This document shows, one piece after another, positions 1 to 9,134 of a DNA stretch of 40,336 nucleotides. This DNA is from ChocPot-Mid sp043804925. GTDB taxonomy: Bacteria; Bacteroidota; Ignavibacteria; Kapaibacteriales; UBA2268. Made by a program: the position numbers and the translations under genes. Positions within the stretch are counted from its first letter, which is position 1. The number at the start of each line of letters is the position of its first letter. The stretch spans positions 1 to 40,336 of the forward strand of contig JAZDIP010000011.1 of assembly GCA_043804925.1 (NCBI GenBank), read 5' to 3'. Below the pieces are notes generated by a model, which was given only the letters and a program-made list of their open reading frames with translations, did not search any database and was not told the DNA's origin.

Positions 1-19
1 GCAGCAGCATTTAACTTCA

Positions 20-50
20 AAAAGCTAATGAAAAAATTAGTTTTTATTTT
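20..50 (+). terminator. Rho-independent-like terminator at left edge
   Basis: A stem of about nine pairs (AAAGCTAAT with ATTAGTTTT, one G-T pair) closes a short A-rich loop and runs into TTTTTATTTTT. It would end a plus-strand transcript that begins left of the window, converging on dxs. The reading frame ending with TAA at 26-28 could be the tail of that gene, but too little is visible to call it. Confidence 0.45.
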
Positions 51-130
51 TCGAAATTTTGAATATGCTTTTCTGTTTCTATTTTTTATTTTTTTCACAT
101 CATAAATTTCAAAATCTGTCTTTTTCACCG

Positions 131-202
131 TTAACTAATTACCAATTACTAATTATTAGTTACCTGTAATATTTTTCAAAATAACTGCTAATTGCTGATT
201 AA
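131..202. repeat. Degenerate heptamer array at the dxs 3' end
   Basis: Five 7-bp units (TTAACTA, ATTACCA, ATTACTA, ATTATTA, GTTACCT) lie at 131-165. Three more (TAACTGC, TAATTGC, TGATTAA) at 182-202 overlap the last codons and stop of dxs. The two groups are separated by a 20-bp sequence that recurs at 10205-10224. The same period recurs at the 3' ends of several other genes in this window. Confidence 0.6.
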
Positions 203-2134
203 TTCTTCTTTCTTGATAACTAGTTTAATACCTAAATGCTCCTTAACTACAAGAGCAATGCCATTTGCATCAAGCTTTAGTTCATGCAATAGCTCTGCCT
301 GTGTGCCATGTTCTACGAAATTATCCGGAATTCCATGGATATAAATATCATTTTTAATTTTATCTTTTTCTGCTAAGTACTCAAGTACTGCTGAGCCAAA
401 TCCACCTTGTTTTTGTCCATCTTCGACTGTAATGATTTTATTGAAACGTGAAACGATATCGTCAAGCATTTCTGTGTCCAGGGGCTTCACAAAACGAGCA
501 TTGACAACTTCAACAGAAATATCTTCTTTGGCTAAGTTTTCTGCCGCTTTCAACGATTGATTAACCATCTTTCCGACTGCAATAATAGCTATATCCTTCC
601 CTTTACGTATTATTTCACTTTGTCCTAATGGGATATATTTCATTTTTGTTAACGGCACACCCTCTCCCCTGCCTCTTGGATAGCGAATTGCAACCGGACC
701 TTTGTTGTAAAAATAAACCGATGAAAACATTAAATCCCTTAATTCCTGTTCATCCTTTGGTGCTACAACAACCATTTTTGGTATGGAACGAAGATATGAC
801 ATATCCAAAATTCCGTGATGTGTTGGTCCGTCTTCACCGACAATTCCGGCTCTGTCCAAAGTGAATATTACGTGAAGATTTTGCAAAGCACAATCATGTA
901 TTATTTGGTCATAAGCTCTTTGTAAAAAAGTAGAGTATATTGCAACTACGGGTATAACTCCTTCTTTTGCCAGACCGGTTGCAAAAGTAACAGCATGTTG
1001 TTCTGCTATGCCGACATCAAAAAATCTGTTGGGATATTTTTGTTCAAGTAAATCCAAACCGGTACCCTCTCCCATAGCCGCTGTAATACCGACAATTTTA
1101 GGATTATTATCACAAAGCTCTACAAGTGTTTGTCCAAAAACCCTGTAATATTGTGGCGGTAATACTTTACCTGTATCAGGAGCAATTGATTTACCTGTAT
1201 TAACATCTATTTTACCTATTGCATGCAAATTGGATGAATCGTCTTCAGCGGGTTTATATCCTTTTCCTTTCTGTGTTACGATATGCAACAGAATTGGACC
1301 GTGAATGTCTCTAATCAATCTTAATATCCTGACAAGCTGTAAAACATTGTTTCCATTAATCGGACCGAAATACCTGAAACCAAAAGCTTCAAAAAGACTA
1401 CCGGGAGTAATAACAGCTTTGACACCACCTTCGACTCTGGACATCACTTTTCTTATCCTGTCACCAAGTTCGTCCATCCTGCCTGTGAGTTCCCAAATAT
1501 TGCTTCTTACCTTTTCAACAACAGGTGATGCAAATAATTCATTGAAGTAGTTCGATATTGCCGAAACGTTATGATTGATTGACATGTTGTTATCATTCAA
1601 AATGACTGTTATATCACGTTTTTGGACACCGCAGTTATTCATAGCTTCGTAAGCCATGCCACCTGTTAACGCACCATCGCCAATGACTGCAACTACACGA
1701 TTTTTCTTGCCAAGTATATCCCTTGCAGAAGCCATACCCAATGCGGCTGAAATACTCGTGCTTGCATGCCCTGCTCCGAAAGCATCGTATTCACTTTCAC
1801 TTGTTTTTAAGAACCCGGAGAGTCCACCCTTTTGTCTAATTGTATGCAACAACTCTCTTCTACCCGTTAAAACCTTGTGAGGATAACCCTGATGACCAAC
1901 ATCGAAAATGATTCTATCTTTTGGAGTATCATAAATATAATGAAGTGCTACAGTCAGTTCGACAACACCAAGTCCTGCTCCGAAATGTCCGCCTGTTTTT
2001 GATATAGTATCAATGATATAATCTCTTAATTCCTCACAAACAATAGGCAATTCCTTCGGATTTAGTTTCTTCAAATCTGTTGGGCTGTTAATATCCAATA
2101 AATATTTATATTTACTATTTTTTCCGTTTCTCAT
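188..2134 (-). CDS. dxs: 1-deoxy-D-xylulose-5-phosphate synthase
   Basis: This cytoplasmic thiamine-diphosphate enzyme condenses pyruvate with glyceraldehyde 3-phosphate to give DXP, the first step of the MEP isoprenoid pathway and a precursor for thiamine and pyridoxal. The 648 residues match the family length, and the family motifs are intact. These are the ThDP motif GDGALTGG beginning at 152 with NN at 166-167, the glutamate of MGEG (E356) expected to activate the cofactor, EQHAVTFATG from 378, and DRAGIVGEDGPTHHG from 427. The order is pyrophosphate domain, pyrimidine (transketolase) domain and C-terminal transketolase domain. Translation starts at ATG 2134, giving a normal N-terminus (KYLLDINSPTDLKKL). 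The last codons overlap a heptamer repeat array. It is divergent from the surface protein at 2340, with about 200 bp between them. The identification is very secure. Confidence 0.97.
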   Translation of the reverse strand: MRNGKNSKYKYLLDINSPTDLKKLNPKELPIVCEELRDYIIDTISKTGGHFGAGLGVVELTVALHYIYDTPKDRIIFDVGHQGYPHKVLTGRRELLHTIRQKGGLSGFLKTSESEYDAFGAGHASTSISAALGMASARDILGKKNRVVAVIGDGALTGGMAYEAMNNCGVQKRDITVILNDNNMSINHNVSAISNYFNELFASPVVEKVRSNIWELTGRMDELGDRIRKVMSRVEGGVKAVITPGSLFEAFGFRYFGPINGNNVLQLVRILRLIRDIHGPILLHIVTQKGKGYKPAEDDSSNLHAIGKIDVNTGKSIAPDTGKVLPPQYYRVFGQTLVELCDNNPKIVGITAAMGEGTGLDLLEQKYPNRFFDVGIAEQHAVTFATGLAKEGVIPVVAIYSTFLQRAYDQIIHDCALQNLHVIFTLDRAGIVGEDGPTHHGILDMSYLRSIPKMVVVAPKDEQELRDLMFSSVYFYNKGPVAIRYPRGRGEGVPLTKMKYIPLGQSEIIRKGKDIAIIAVGKMVNQSLKAAENLAKEDISVEVVNARFVKPLDTEMLDDIVSRFNKIITVEDGQKQGGFGSAVLEYLAEKDKIKNDIYIHGIPDNFVEHGTQAELLHELKLDANGIALVVKEHLGIKLVIKKEELISN

Positions 2135-2339
2135 TCAATAACTATTAAAAACATAATTTCAAAATTTACAATAAAGTTAACCACTAAATTAATGAAATAA
2201 TATTGTATTAGTGTTGTAAAAATAAGAATCGTAATTTCATGTGATATAAGTTCGACTTTCAGCTATTTCTAAAAAAAACTTGCACTTTTCAAAAATATTG
2301 ATTAAATTATTTAATAAATAATTGATAAGGTGTACAATC

Positions 2340-5300
2340 TTGAAGCAAATTATTATTATATTCGTATTGCTACTTCAGCAAAGCGTAGCTATTGCCCAAT
2401 GGCAAAATGTTGGCAATGCCGAAAGAATTAAAGCATACGACTCAGAAATTAAGGATTTTGTCATATCCGAAGATAACAAATATATATACACTCTCGACGG
2501 AAACGCTGAAATCAAAACATGGGATTATAAGACTGGTTTTCTTCTTGACACAAACAAAATCAACCTTAGTAACGATTATGATGAATTTTTAAAAAATGCT
2601 TTATCACTTTCAACCGATGGAAAAACTTATTGTGTTGCAAATTGGATATTGTATGATTATTACTTTCTAAAATTACAGATAATCATTTACGATATTAAAA
2701 ATAAAAATAAAATCATCGAAACTTCAATTGATTCAATAAGGTTCGATACTCAAGAACAATATAATTATGAATTAACATTTCTGGACTATGATTATCAAAC
2801 TGACGTTGTTTATTGTTTTACAAAAAAGTCCGGGATAGGATACCCACCATATCTTGGTGGCTCAGGGGGGCAAAATTTAATAATCCTACATCAGGACTCA
2901 ATTTCTCAACACTTATATTTAAACGGAGGATATGTTAATTTAATTTTTTATAATATTAATAAATCATTCATATTTCTTAGCACTACAAGTACATCATGGT
3001 ATACTCAGCATGGCTCAAATTATTCAAACTCATCAGTTTTATTGAATTATTCTATAACTAATTTAATTAATCTGAAAGAAACTTTTTTACCAGATTTCTA
3101 TCATTATAGTGATAATTCAGGAAATAATGAAACCAGAGGGATACGATATGATTTTACTTCAGGACTTTTTAATAATAATCACCTTTTACTTACAGAAAAA
3201 AATAAAATTTATTCTTACAGTTTGGATAGTGTCGAAAAACCAATTATCTATTCAATTAATGAGTTTGACAACCAAAAATATTATCTTGTTAATTCATTAA
3301 ATAGTCATTTCTTTTTTGCTTACAAAGGCAACGAAATAAGTATATTCAATTTTAAAAACTTATTGAGATATAATATTTTCAAAATTGACAGTTCCGGTAG
3401 CATCAACAAATTTAAAATTTCACTGATAGATTCAACATACTATATATCGGATAATAAAGGCCAGTTATTAAAATTTAAAAATACAGACATATTTAGGTTA
3501 TGGGCAAATTTCCAAATGTCAGATTCGTTAGCATTTACTGGTGATACAATTAATTTTACAAATACTTCCTTATTAAATCCAAAATCTTACCTTTGGGATT
3601 TCGGAGACGGGACCACTTCAATTGAAACAAATCCCATACATATTTACCAGGATTCGGGTTATTTCAACATTAAATTAATTGCCTTTGATGGAACAGGAAG
3701 TGATACTATAATTAAAAATAATATTATTCACATCTTTCAAAATCCTAAACCTGATTTTGAATACACTTTATCCGGTAATTTCCCAGTCAATGTCAGTTTT
3801 AAAAACCTTGTAATAACTGAATATGATTCACTTGTTTGGGATTTTGGCGATGGATATAAAAGCAAAGAGTTCGAACCAAATCATGATTATTATTTTTCTA
3901 ACGATTATACCGTTAACTTAAAAGTCTATAAAGAAGGAGTTTTATCTGAAATAAGCAAACAATTGAAAATTGAAGTTCAGGAACCGGAATTACCTTCAAG
4001 AATTTACTATGAATTTACTGATACAATTAAAAAAGATGCAGTTGCTTTAAGAGGTTGGGAAGATTCAGAAAATATTATTGTTTATCAAATTTTGGAAGGG
4101 AATCAATTCAAACATGGAGCTTTTAAGAATTTTAAAGAATTATGGAATGTAAATGGTACAACCGCTAAAGAATTTTTTGTTAAACGTAATGCAAATCATT
4201 ATTCTTTGTTTGCTGAGTCAAGCTTGAAAGATTTTAATAAATTAGGTGAAAATTACAAGAATATGTTTTTCCCTAATGTAAATCAAATACAATCAACAAG
4301 ACAGCATGAAAACTACTTGACTTGTAGTTACTCTAACAATGGAGTATTCTCATTTTTTGTTTTAAACTCAGATAATGATAGCATATTAAAAAGAGAAAAT
4401 TTTGTTCATGTAGTTGAAGATTTTTACTTTAATTTTAAAAAATTGAATTATTTTTCAAGTATATATCAAGAAGATATTATAGATATCCTTATATGCTGTG
4501 TTAAGGGAGGTAATCCTCCTCCTGGACAATATCGTCAATACTCTGCCGTATATATGAATGGTAATAGGTTATCCGATTTGGATAATTACATTTTTGTACC
4601 AGATTTCAATAGGTTAAATGATTCAACAATAGTTGCCGTTTCAAATGATAAAATTTTTCTTTATAATTCTTTTGGGTATCAAAAAGTGAAGAATTATGAG
4701 AAACCAAAAGTATCAGAATATGGAAAATGTACTATACCAAATTGGACTTTCAAAGGATTGATTATCTTTTCTGATAGCAGTTATTTGGTTTATGGTAAAT
4801 GGAATGCACATCCGGGCTATATAATTGTGAAATATCCTCTTGAAGTAATTGATAGTGTAATCTTAAATGACAGATTTGGTTCTTTTGAATTTGGTGATAT
4901 TGCTAATGATAATAACATTTTGTTTTCAGGATACAAAATGACAACTCATAACAACAAATCACCGTATTTTGTCAAAACAAATGACAAATTAATAAGAAAA
5001 TTGATTTCCGGTTCTGAAAATACTATCAAAAAAGATGATTTTGTTTTCAACTTAATATCTGTTCCAAATCCAACAAATGATATTACTCAAATACAATTCG
5101 ATTTAAAAAGTGATGCAATTGTTAATTTAAAATTATACAATTCTTTTGGTTCACTGATGTACAAGTCGGATATTCAGAATCAACAAGCCGGGAATAATAG
5201 CTTCTCTATTGATTTTACACCCTACTCTATTGGCTATTATTACTATGTAATCGAAGCCAACGGTTCCCCTTATTTGGGGAAGATAGTATATCTCAGATAG
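2340..5300 (+). CDS. Secreted PKD-domain protein with T9SS sorting tail
   Basis: This is a large exported protein, probably anchored at or released from the cell surface by the type IX system. I chose TTG 2340 as the start: AAGG at about 2327-2330 lies nine bases upstream, and translation then opens with a clean signal peptide (MKQIIIIFVLLLQQSVAIAQ). A TTG at 2322 is in frame, and no ATG is near. The first 380 or so residues have weak beta-propeller-like repeats (KYIYTLDGNAEIKTWD). Two PKD domains follow, each with the WDFGDG motif, roughly at 390-470 and 475-555. A second unassigned region comes next, then a Por-type C-terminal domain of about 85 residues (VPNPTNDITQIQFDL, GYYYYVIE). The substrate is unknown. 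It resembles the propeller proteins at 12212 and 16909 in general plan only. Confidence 0.85.
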   Translation: MKQIIIIFVLLLQQSVAIAQWQNVGNAERIKAYDSEIKDFVISEDNKYIYTLDGNAEIKTWDYKTGFLLDTNKINLSNDYDEFLKNALSLSTDGKTYCVANWILYDYYFLKLQIIIYDIKNKNKIIETSIDSIRFDTQEQYNYELTFLDYDYQTDVVYCFTKKSGIGYPPYLGGSGGQNLIILHQDSISQHLYLNGGYVNLIFYNINKSFIFLSTTSTSWYTQHGSNYSNSSVLLNYSITNLINLKETFLPDFYHYSDNSGNNETRGIRYDFTSGLFNNNHLLLTEKNKIYSYSLDSVEKPIIYSINEFDNQKYYLVNSLNSHFFFAYKGNEISIFNFKNLLRYNIFKIDSSGSINKFKISLIDSTYYISDNKGQLLKFKNTDIFRLWANFQMSDSLAFTGDTINFTNTSLLNPKSYLWDFGDGTTSIETNPIHIYQDSGYFNIKLIAFDGTGSDTIIKNNIIHIFQNPKPDFEYTLSGNFPVNVSFKNLVITEYDSLVWDFGDGYKSKEFEPNHDYYFSNDYTVNLKVYKEGVLSEISKQLKIEVQEPELPSRIYYEFTDTIKKDAVALRGWEDSENIIVYQILEGNQFKHGAFKNFKELWNVNGTTAKEFFVKRNANHYSLFAESSLKDFNKLGENYKNMFFPNVNQIQSTRQHENYLTCSYSNNGVFSFFVLNSDNDSILKRENFVHVVEDFYFNFKKLNYFSSIYQEDIIDILICCVKGGNPPPGQYRQYSAVYMNGNRLSDLDNYIFVPDFNRLNDSTIVAVSNDKIFLYNSFGYQKVKNYEKPKVSEYGKCTIPNWTFKGLIIFSDSSYLVYGKWNAHPGYIIVKYPLEVIDSVILNDRFGSFEFGDIANDNNILFSGYKMTTHNNKSPYFVKTNDKLIRKLISGSENTIKKDDFVFNLISVPNPTNDITQIQFDLKSDAIVNLKLYNSFGSLMYKSDIQNQQAGNNSFSIDFTPYSIGYYYYVIEANGSPYLGKIVYLR

Positions 5301-5313
5301 TTCATTCTATCGG

Positions 5314-5341
5314 TTCACCTTTCACTTTTCATTATTCACAG
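5314..5341. repeat. Heptamer array over the tag 3' end
   Basis: Four 7-bp units, TTCACCT, TTCACTT, TTCATTA and TTCACAG, lie back to back. They overlap the stop codon of tag and encode part of its last residues (TVNNEK). Read in the sense of tag they are purine-rich (GTGAAAG-like), the same character as the array after the TonB receptor gene. Confidence 0.6.
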
Positions 5342-5909
5342 TATTATACCTAAAGCAAGTAACAGTATGGTCATTCACCATACCAGCCGCCTGCATAAAA
5401 GCATAGCAAATTGTTGAGCCGACAAATTTGAATCCTCTTTTCTTGAGGTCTTTGCTCATTTCATCTGATTCTTTAGATGTCGCAGGCAAATCATGAATAG
5501 TTTTTCGCTTATGTTTGATAGTTTTAAAATTGGTAAACTGCCAGATATATTTGTCGAATGTTCCGAATTGCTTTTGAATTTCGAGAAATGCTTTTGCATT
5601 GGTTATTGTTGCCTGAATCTTTAATTTGTTTCTGATTATCCCGGCATCATTCATTAATTTTTCAATTTTCTTTTCACTATATTTTGCAATTTTCTTTGGG
5701 TTAAAATTATCTAAAGCTCTTCTAAAGTTCTCCCGTTTGTGCAGTATAGTTTTCCAACTCAAACCCGCCTGAAAAGCGTCGAGAACAATATATTCAAACA
5801 ACTTCTGGTCGTCATGCAGAGGAACACCCCATTCTTCATCATGGTATTTCATCATAAGCTCGTCATCCTGAGTCCAGTCACATCTTGTCAACTCTTTTTT
5901 CATATTCAT
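5322..5909 (-). CDS. tag: DNA-3-methyladenine glycosylase I
   Basis: This base-excision repair glycosylase removes 3-methyladenine from alkylated DNA. The 195 residues carry the family zinc ligands: C10 (RCDW), H23 (YHDEEWG), and H181 and C185 (NDHTVTC). The helix-hairpin-helix region (DAGIIRNKLKIQATITNA) and the KKRGFKFVGSTICYAFMQA signature are also present. The base-pocket tryptophan of QAGLSW is W52. The residue matching the E. coli pocket glutamate E38 is aspartate (D44, LDAFQAGLSW), a conservative change worth noting. ATG 5909 is used; an ATG two codons later is equally possible, and neither has a clear ribosome site. The last codons derive from a heptamer repeat array. It stands alone between the T9SS gene (convergent) and the upstream thioredoxin-like gene. 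Confidence 0.95.
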   Translation of the reverse strand: MNMKKELTRCDWTQDDELMMKYHDEEWGVPLHDDQKLFEYIVLDAFQAGLSWKTILHKRENFRRALDNFNPKKIAKYSEKKIEKLMNDAGIIRNKLKIQATITNAKAFLEIQKQFGTFDKYIWQFTNFKTIKHKRKTIHDLPATSKESDEMSKDLKKRGFKFVGSTICYAFMQAAGMVNDHTVTCFRYNTVNNEK

Positions 5910-5952
5910 TATTAAAATAATTTCTTAAAATCCATTTATCAGCAAAGTTTTT

Positions 5953-5980
5953 AGATTTCTGCTTTCGCAGGAATGACAGA
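5953..5980. repeat. REP-like palindrome (TTTCGC-core, GAATGACAG tail)
   Basis: TTTCTGC (5956-5962) pairs with GCAGGAA (5967-5973) around a TTTC loop, followed by TGACAG. The element at 18477-18503 has the same loop and tail and a stronger stem, so these are two copies of one dispersed family. It lies between tag and the thioredoxin-like gene. Confidence 0.65.
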
Positions 5981-5992
5981 CAAAATTTACTA

Positions 5993-6037
5993 CTTTACAA
6001 ACTTTATAAACTTTATAAACTTTTTAAACTTTATAAA
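5993..6037. repeat. Nonamer array, five units
   Basis: Five 9-bp units (CTTTACAAA, CTTTATAAA twice, CTTTTTAAA, CTTTATAAA) are perfectly in phase, just past the 3' end of the thioredoxin-like gene. In the sense of that gene the unit reads GTTTATAAA or similar, related to GTTTAATGA units at 10020 and 34335. Confidence 0.65.
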
Positions 6038-6057
6038 CTGATAACTCATTCCGGGTT

Positions 6058-7956
6058 TTATTCCCTCAACAAGAAATCAATTTTATCTTTGGAATTCAAT
6101 AAAAATTCATCTGAATTTGTATATCCCCTGTCTATAAATTCCAGTTTCCCTGTCCTCCCGATAAAACAAACTGTCGGTAATCCTGTAATACCAATTTCAA
6201 ATGGTAGAGCATTTTTATCATCAATCCAAACTTTGAATTTGACTTCGCTTTCCGAAAAATAATCTTTTACTGTTTTCTTAATATCCTTTTCGGTCTCCCA
6301 AAGATTAACCGTTGCGATTACAACATCGTTACTGTCTGCATAATTTTCAGCTAAAAGATAAAATCCTCTTAAAGCTTCTTCACAGGGACCGCACCAACTC
6401 GACCAGAACATGAAAACAAGGGCTTTTCCTGATAAATCATCCAACTTTATTTTCTTCCCGGATAAATCAGTCAATGAAATATCCTGAAGTTCTTTTCCCA
6501 ATTCCTGGTATTTCAGTTTATTTATTCGGTCCATTCTTGCTTCATTTTTTAACCTGATAAGCATAACATTGAAGCTTTCGGATTTATTGAGTTGTTTGTG
6601 AACCTGTTCAAAAAATTCCAAAACAACTTCACTATCCTTAGAGTTTTTAACAGCAAGTCCTGCCATATCATAAGCAGTTTGGTATTTACCAAGAATCATA
6701 CATAGTTTAACGACATTTTCATACAAGCTAACCGGTGACTGTTCTTTGTAAACTTCCAATGCCTCTGAGTATTTTGAATAAGCTTCTTCGTATTCCTCTA
6801 TTGACATCAGTATCTGACCATATTGCTCGAGTATTCCGGCATACCTAATGCTGTTTCTGGCTTCCCACTCTTTTACAGTAACGTAGTCAGGTTTATTTTT
6901 TAGGTTGTTTTGTTTTAACTCGTATAAAGAAATATTCATTAAATTTTTCGCTTTTTGAATCCGGTACTCATCAGTCATTTCGGAAAACTCGTCATCGTTA
7001 ACAAGTGAAAAAGCTATCTGGGCATAAGTCCCGCTTGGAACGTCCATCCTCTTGTTTAAAATTTCAATCACTTCATCTGCTTTCCCTGCCTGTAGATATC
7101 CGGAAACAAGGGCAGAATAAATCCTCTCTTTATTATTCAATCCCGTAAATTTGTCGAGATATTCCAATACTCCCTCCGAAAACTTTTCAAGTGAATTCGC
7201 CTGCGCCAAATCAGCCATAAAAATTTCTTCAGCTAATTGGCTTTTTGGATTTTCTTTGGCAAAGCTTAATTCTAATTTCTCAGATTCATCTTTCTTATTT
7301 AAAGTCTTCAAAGCCCTGCTGATTGCTCTTACTTCGTTTTCATTCTTCTTATCATATCCACTCTTAATTATTTTCTCTACCCTCGATGAATAATCTTTAT
7401 AATCAATTTTTTGTAAATCAAGTTGTAAAGATGTATAGCCAATTTGAGCGGGAATATTATCCGGGTATATATCAATTTCATTTTTTAAATACAATAATGC
7501 TTTTTTGAAGTCAATATTTCTGTTGATGTTCTCCGGTTGATTACCCAATAAAGTCAATCCCGCTTTTAAATATGTTCCCCTTAAAGGTTTGCCATTTCTA
7601 TTAAAAAAGACATCCCAAAATTCTCCGTAATTATCATCATTATGTAGGTCTGAACTAATTTTCGTAATTAAATAAACAGTTTCTTCCGGAACAGTAAAGC
7701 TGCCGAAATATGCAGATTCTCTGGAATTATAATTCAATAAAAATTCAAAAGCTGTGGGAGTAGCATCATGTTCATTAAAAGCATATACCCTGAGATATAA
7801 TTTTTCTTCGACAAAAAATCTGCCATCGCCCGTATATTTTACGTCAATTTTACCACCGACAGGTGAATTTTGAGGACTTACCAATAGTTCACCGCTTATC
7901 AACCTTGAAGCAAACAGAACTGTTGTGAATAACAAAACAAATATTTTTCTTAACAT
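6058..7956 (-). CDS. Exported TPR protein with C-terminal TlpA-like thioredoxin domain
   Basis: This is predicted to act outside the cytoplasm as a thiol-disulfide oxidoreductase. A signal peptide (MLRKIFVLLFTTVLFASRLISG) is followed by a beta-rich region to about residue 130, then helical TPR-like repeats to about 470. The C-terminal domain of about 140 residues has the redox motif WCGPC (C522, C525) and the cis-proline loop GLPT (P594), typical of TlpA/ResA. The start at 7956 is supported by GGGAGGA five bases upstream. The LOG-family gene ends 27 bp upstream on the same strand, so the two may be co-transcribed. The partner or substrate is not visible; a role in reducing exported thiols is inference from the family. 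Confidence 0.85.
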   Translation of the reverse strand: MLRKIFVLLFTTVLFASRLISGELLVSPQNSPVGGKIDVKYTGDGRFFVEEKLYLRVYAFNEHDATPTAFEFLLNYNSRESAYFGSFTVPEETVYLITKISSDLHNDDNYGEFWDVFFNRNGKPLRGTYLKAGLTLLGNQPENINRNIDFKKALLYLKNEIDIYPDNIPAQIGYTSLQLDLQKIDYKDYSSRVEKIIKSGYDKKNENEVRAISRALKTLNKKDESEKLELSFAKENPKSQLAEEIFMADLAQANSLEKFSEGVLEYLDKFTGLNNKERIYSALVSGYLQAGKADEVIEILNKRMDVPSGTYAQIAFSLVNDDEFSEMTDEYRIQKAKNLMNISLYELKQNNLKNKPDYVTVKEWEARNSIRYAGILEQYGQILMSIEEYEEAYSKYSEALEVYKEQSPVSLYENVVKLCMILGKYQTAYDMAGLAVKNSKDSEVVLEFFEQVHKQLNKSESFNVMLIRLKNEARMDRINKLKYQELGKELQDISLTDLSGKKIKLDDLSGKALVFMFWSSWCGPCEEALRGFYLLAENYADSNDVVIATVNLWETEKDIKKTVKDYFSESEVKFKVWIDDKNALPFEIGITGLPTVCFIGRTGKLEFIDRGYTNSDEFLLNSKDKIDFLLRE

Positions 7957-7983
7957 GACATCCTCCCTATTTGAGATTATTGT

Positions 7984-8898
7984 TTATAATAATTCTTCAT
8001 GATTTATTCTTAGTAATGACGATTTCAACAAAGAAAATGCTTCATCCGGTGTATCAACGAAAGTAAATAAATCCATATCTTCTGCATTGATTGTTCCTAT
8101 ATCTATCAAGTAATCAAAATTAATAAGATTCTTCCAAAATTCTGTTGAATAGAGCAAAATCGGCATTGGCTTTGTGGTCTTATGAGTCTGTCGCAATGTC
8201 AACACTTCCATTAACTCGTCCAAAGTCCCGAAGCCACCCGGAAAAACAACCATACCATGAGCCAACATAACGAACCACAGTTTACGCATGAAAAAATAAT
8301 GAAATTCAAAATTCAATCCCTTGGATAAATATGGATTGGGATACTGTTCGAAAGGTAAACTGATATTTAGTCCGACAGACTTACCACCGGCATCAATTGC
8401 CCCTCTGTTAGCCGCTTCCATGATGCCGGGACCGCCGCCTGTACATATATGATATCTTTGCTTTTTTGGTAAAGTTGAAGACCACTCTGCAATTAACCTG
8501 CTTAGCTTCCTTGCATCCTCATAATAATGTGCAACTTTCTGCATTTTTTTAATATGTTCTATTTCCTTTTCAATATCGATTCCCTCATTAGTAATTAAAT
8601 CTCCCGTCTGCTGTCTGCCCTCTGCTGTCTGCCTGAGCTTGTCGAAGGATGAGCTTCTCTTGTTTTCTAAAATGTGATTAAGTATTTCCAGCCTATTCTT
8701 ATAAAACTCCTGTGATTGAATCCTTGCCGAACCAAAAAAGATTATAGTCTTCATCACTTTCTTCAGCTTGAACTGCTGTTGTGGATGAAGATATTCTGAT
8801 AGCATACGGATTATTCGGGCATCACTGCTGTGAATAAATTTCTTGTGGTCGTATGCCTTATCTACTCTTCTCGGTTTACTTAATTTTATTTTTCCCAT
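7984..8898 (-). CDS. LOG family protein (TIGR00730-like) with an in-frame repeat insertion
   Basis: This is a Rossmann-fold protein of the LOG/lysine-decarboxylase-like family. Characterised members hydrolyse nucleoside 5'-monophosphates, including cytokinin ribotides; the bacterial role is often purine or pyrimidine nucleotide salvage. I use ATG 8898, preceded by AAGGA eight bases upstream, rather than the TTG seven codons earlier. Family motifs are intact: GGGPGIMEAANRGA (from residue 154) and PGGFGTLDE (220-228). The oddity is residues 82-100 (SSSFDKLRQTAEGRQQTGD). These are translated from a heptamer array plus a palindromic element at 8606-8658 and interrupt a helical stretch before the nucleotide-binding core. 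Because the frame stays open, the protein is probably still functional. Confidence 0.88.
   Translation of the reverse strand: MGKIKLSKPRRVDKAYDHKKFIHSSDARIIRMLSEYLHPQQQFKLKKVMKTIIFFGSARIQSQEFYKNRLEILNHILENKRSSSFDKLRQTAEGRQQTGDLITNEGIDIEKEIEHIKKMQKVAHYYEDARKLSRLIAEWSSTLPKKQRYHICTGGGPGIMEAANRGAIDAGGKSVGLNISLPFEQYPNPYLSKGLNFEFHYFFMRKLWFVMLAHGMVVFPGGFGTLDELMEVLTLRQTHKTTKPMPILLYSTEFWKNLINFDYLIDIGTINAEDMDLFTFVDTPDEAFSLLKSSLLRINHEELL
8606..8658. repeat. Composite heptamer array plus palindromic element inside the LOG gene
   Basis: Four heptamers (GTCTGCT, GTCTGCC, CTCTGCT, GTCTGCC; 8606-8633) run directly into CTGAGCTTGTCGAAGGATGA, a common dispersed bacterial element whose reverse translation is SFDKLR. 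The whole lies in frame within the LOG-family coding sequence. Confidence 0.75.
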
Positions 8899-9030
8899 AT
8901 TCAAAATCCTTAAATCCAATTTAATTAATTATACGTTCTCATCATATATTTGTTTATTGATATAATTCTGTATTTATATCTTACTATGTATATTATTCTA
9001 ATTCAACAATTAATATTATTACCCTACTAA

Positions 9031-9128
9031 TTCTCCTTTCTCCCTTTTCCCTTCCCACTTTTTACTTCCCACTTTTCCCTTTTCCCTTTTCCCTTCTCCC
9101 TTTTCCCTTCTCCCTTTTCCCTTCTCCC
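9031..9128. repeat. Polypyrimidine heptamer array, 14 units
   Basis: Fourteen consecutive 7-bp units fill 98 bp without a break in phase. They are mostly TTTTCCC and TTCTCCC, with TTCCCAC, TTTTTAC and TTCTCCT variants. The array ends six bases from the stop of the SDR gene (9135). In the sense of that gene it is an uninterrupted purine run. The rest of 8899-9134 is AT-rich with no recognisable gene. Confidence 0.8.
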
Positions 9129-9134
9129 TAATTA

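Noticed and set aside
628..864. Plus-strand open frame of 78 codons opposite dxs
   Set aside because: Shadow of dxs; no ribosome site and no protein-like features. The same holds for other short frames opposite or inside the listed genes.
9031..9128. CRISPR array
   Set aside because: The unit is only 7 bp, with no spacers and no cas genes. It is a simple tandem array, as are the others in this window.
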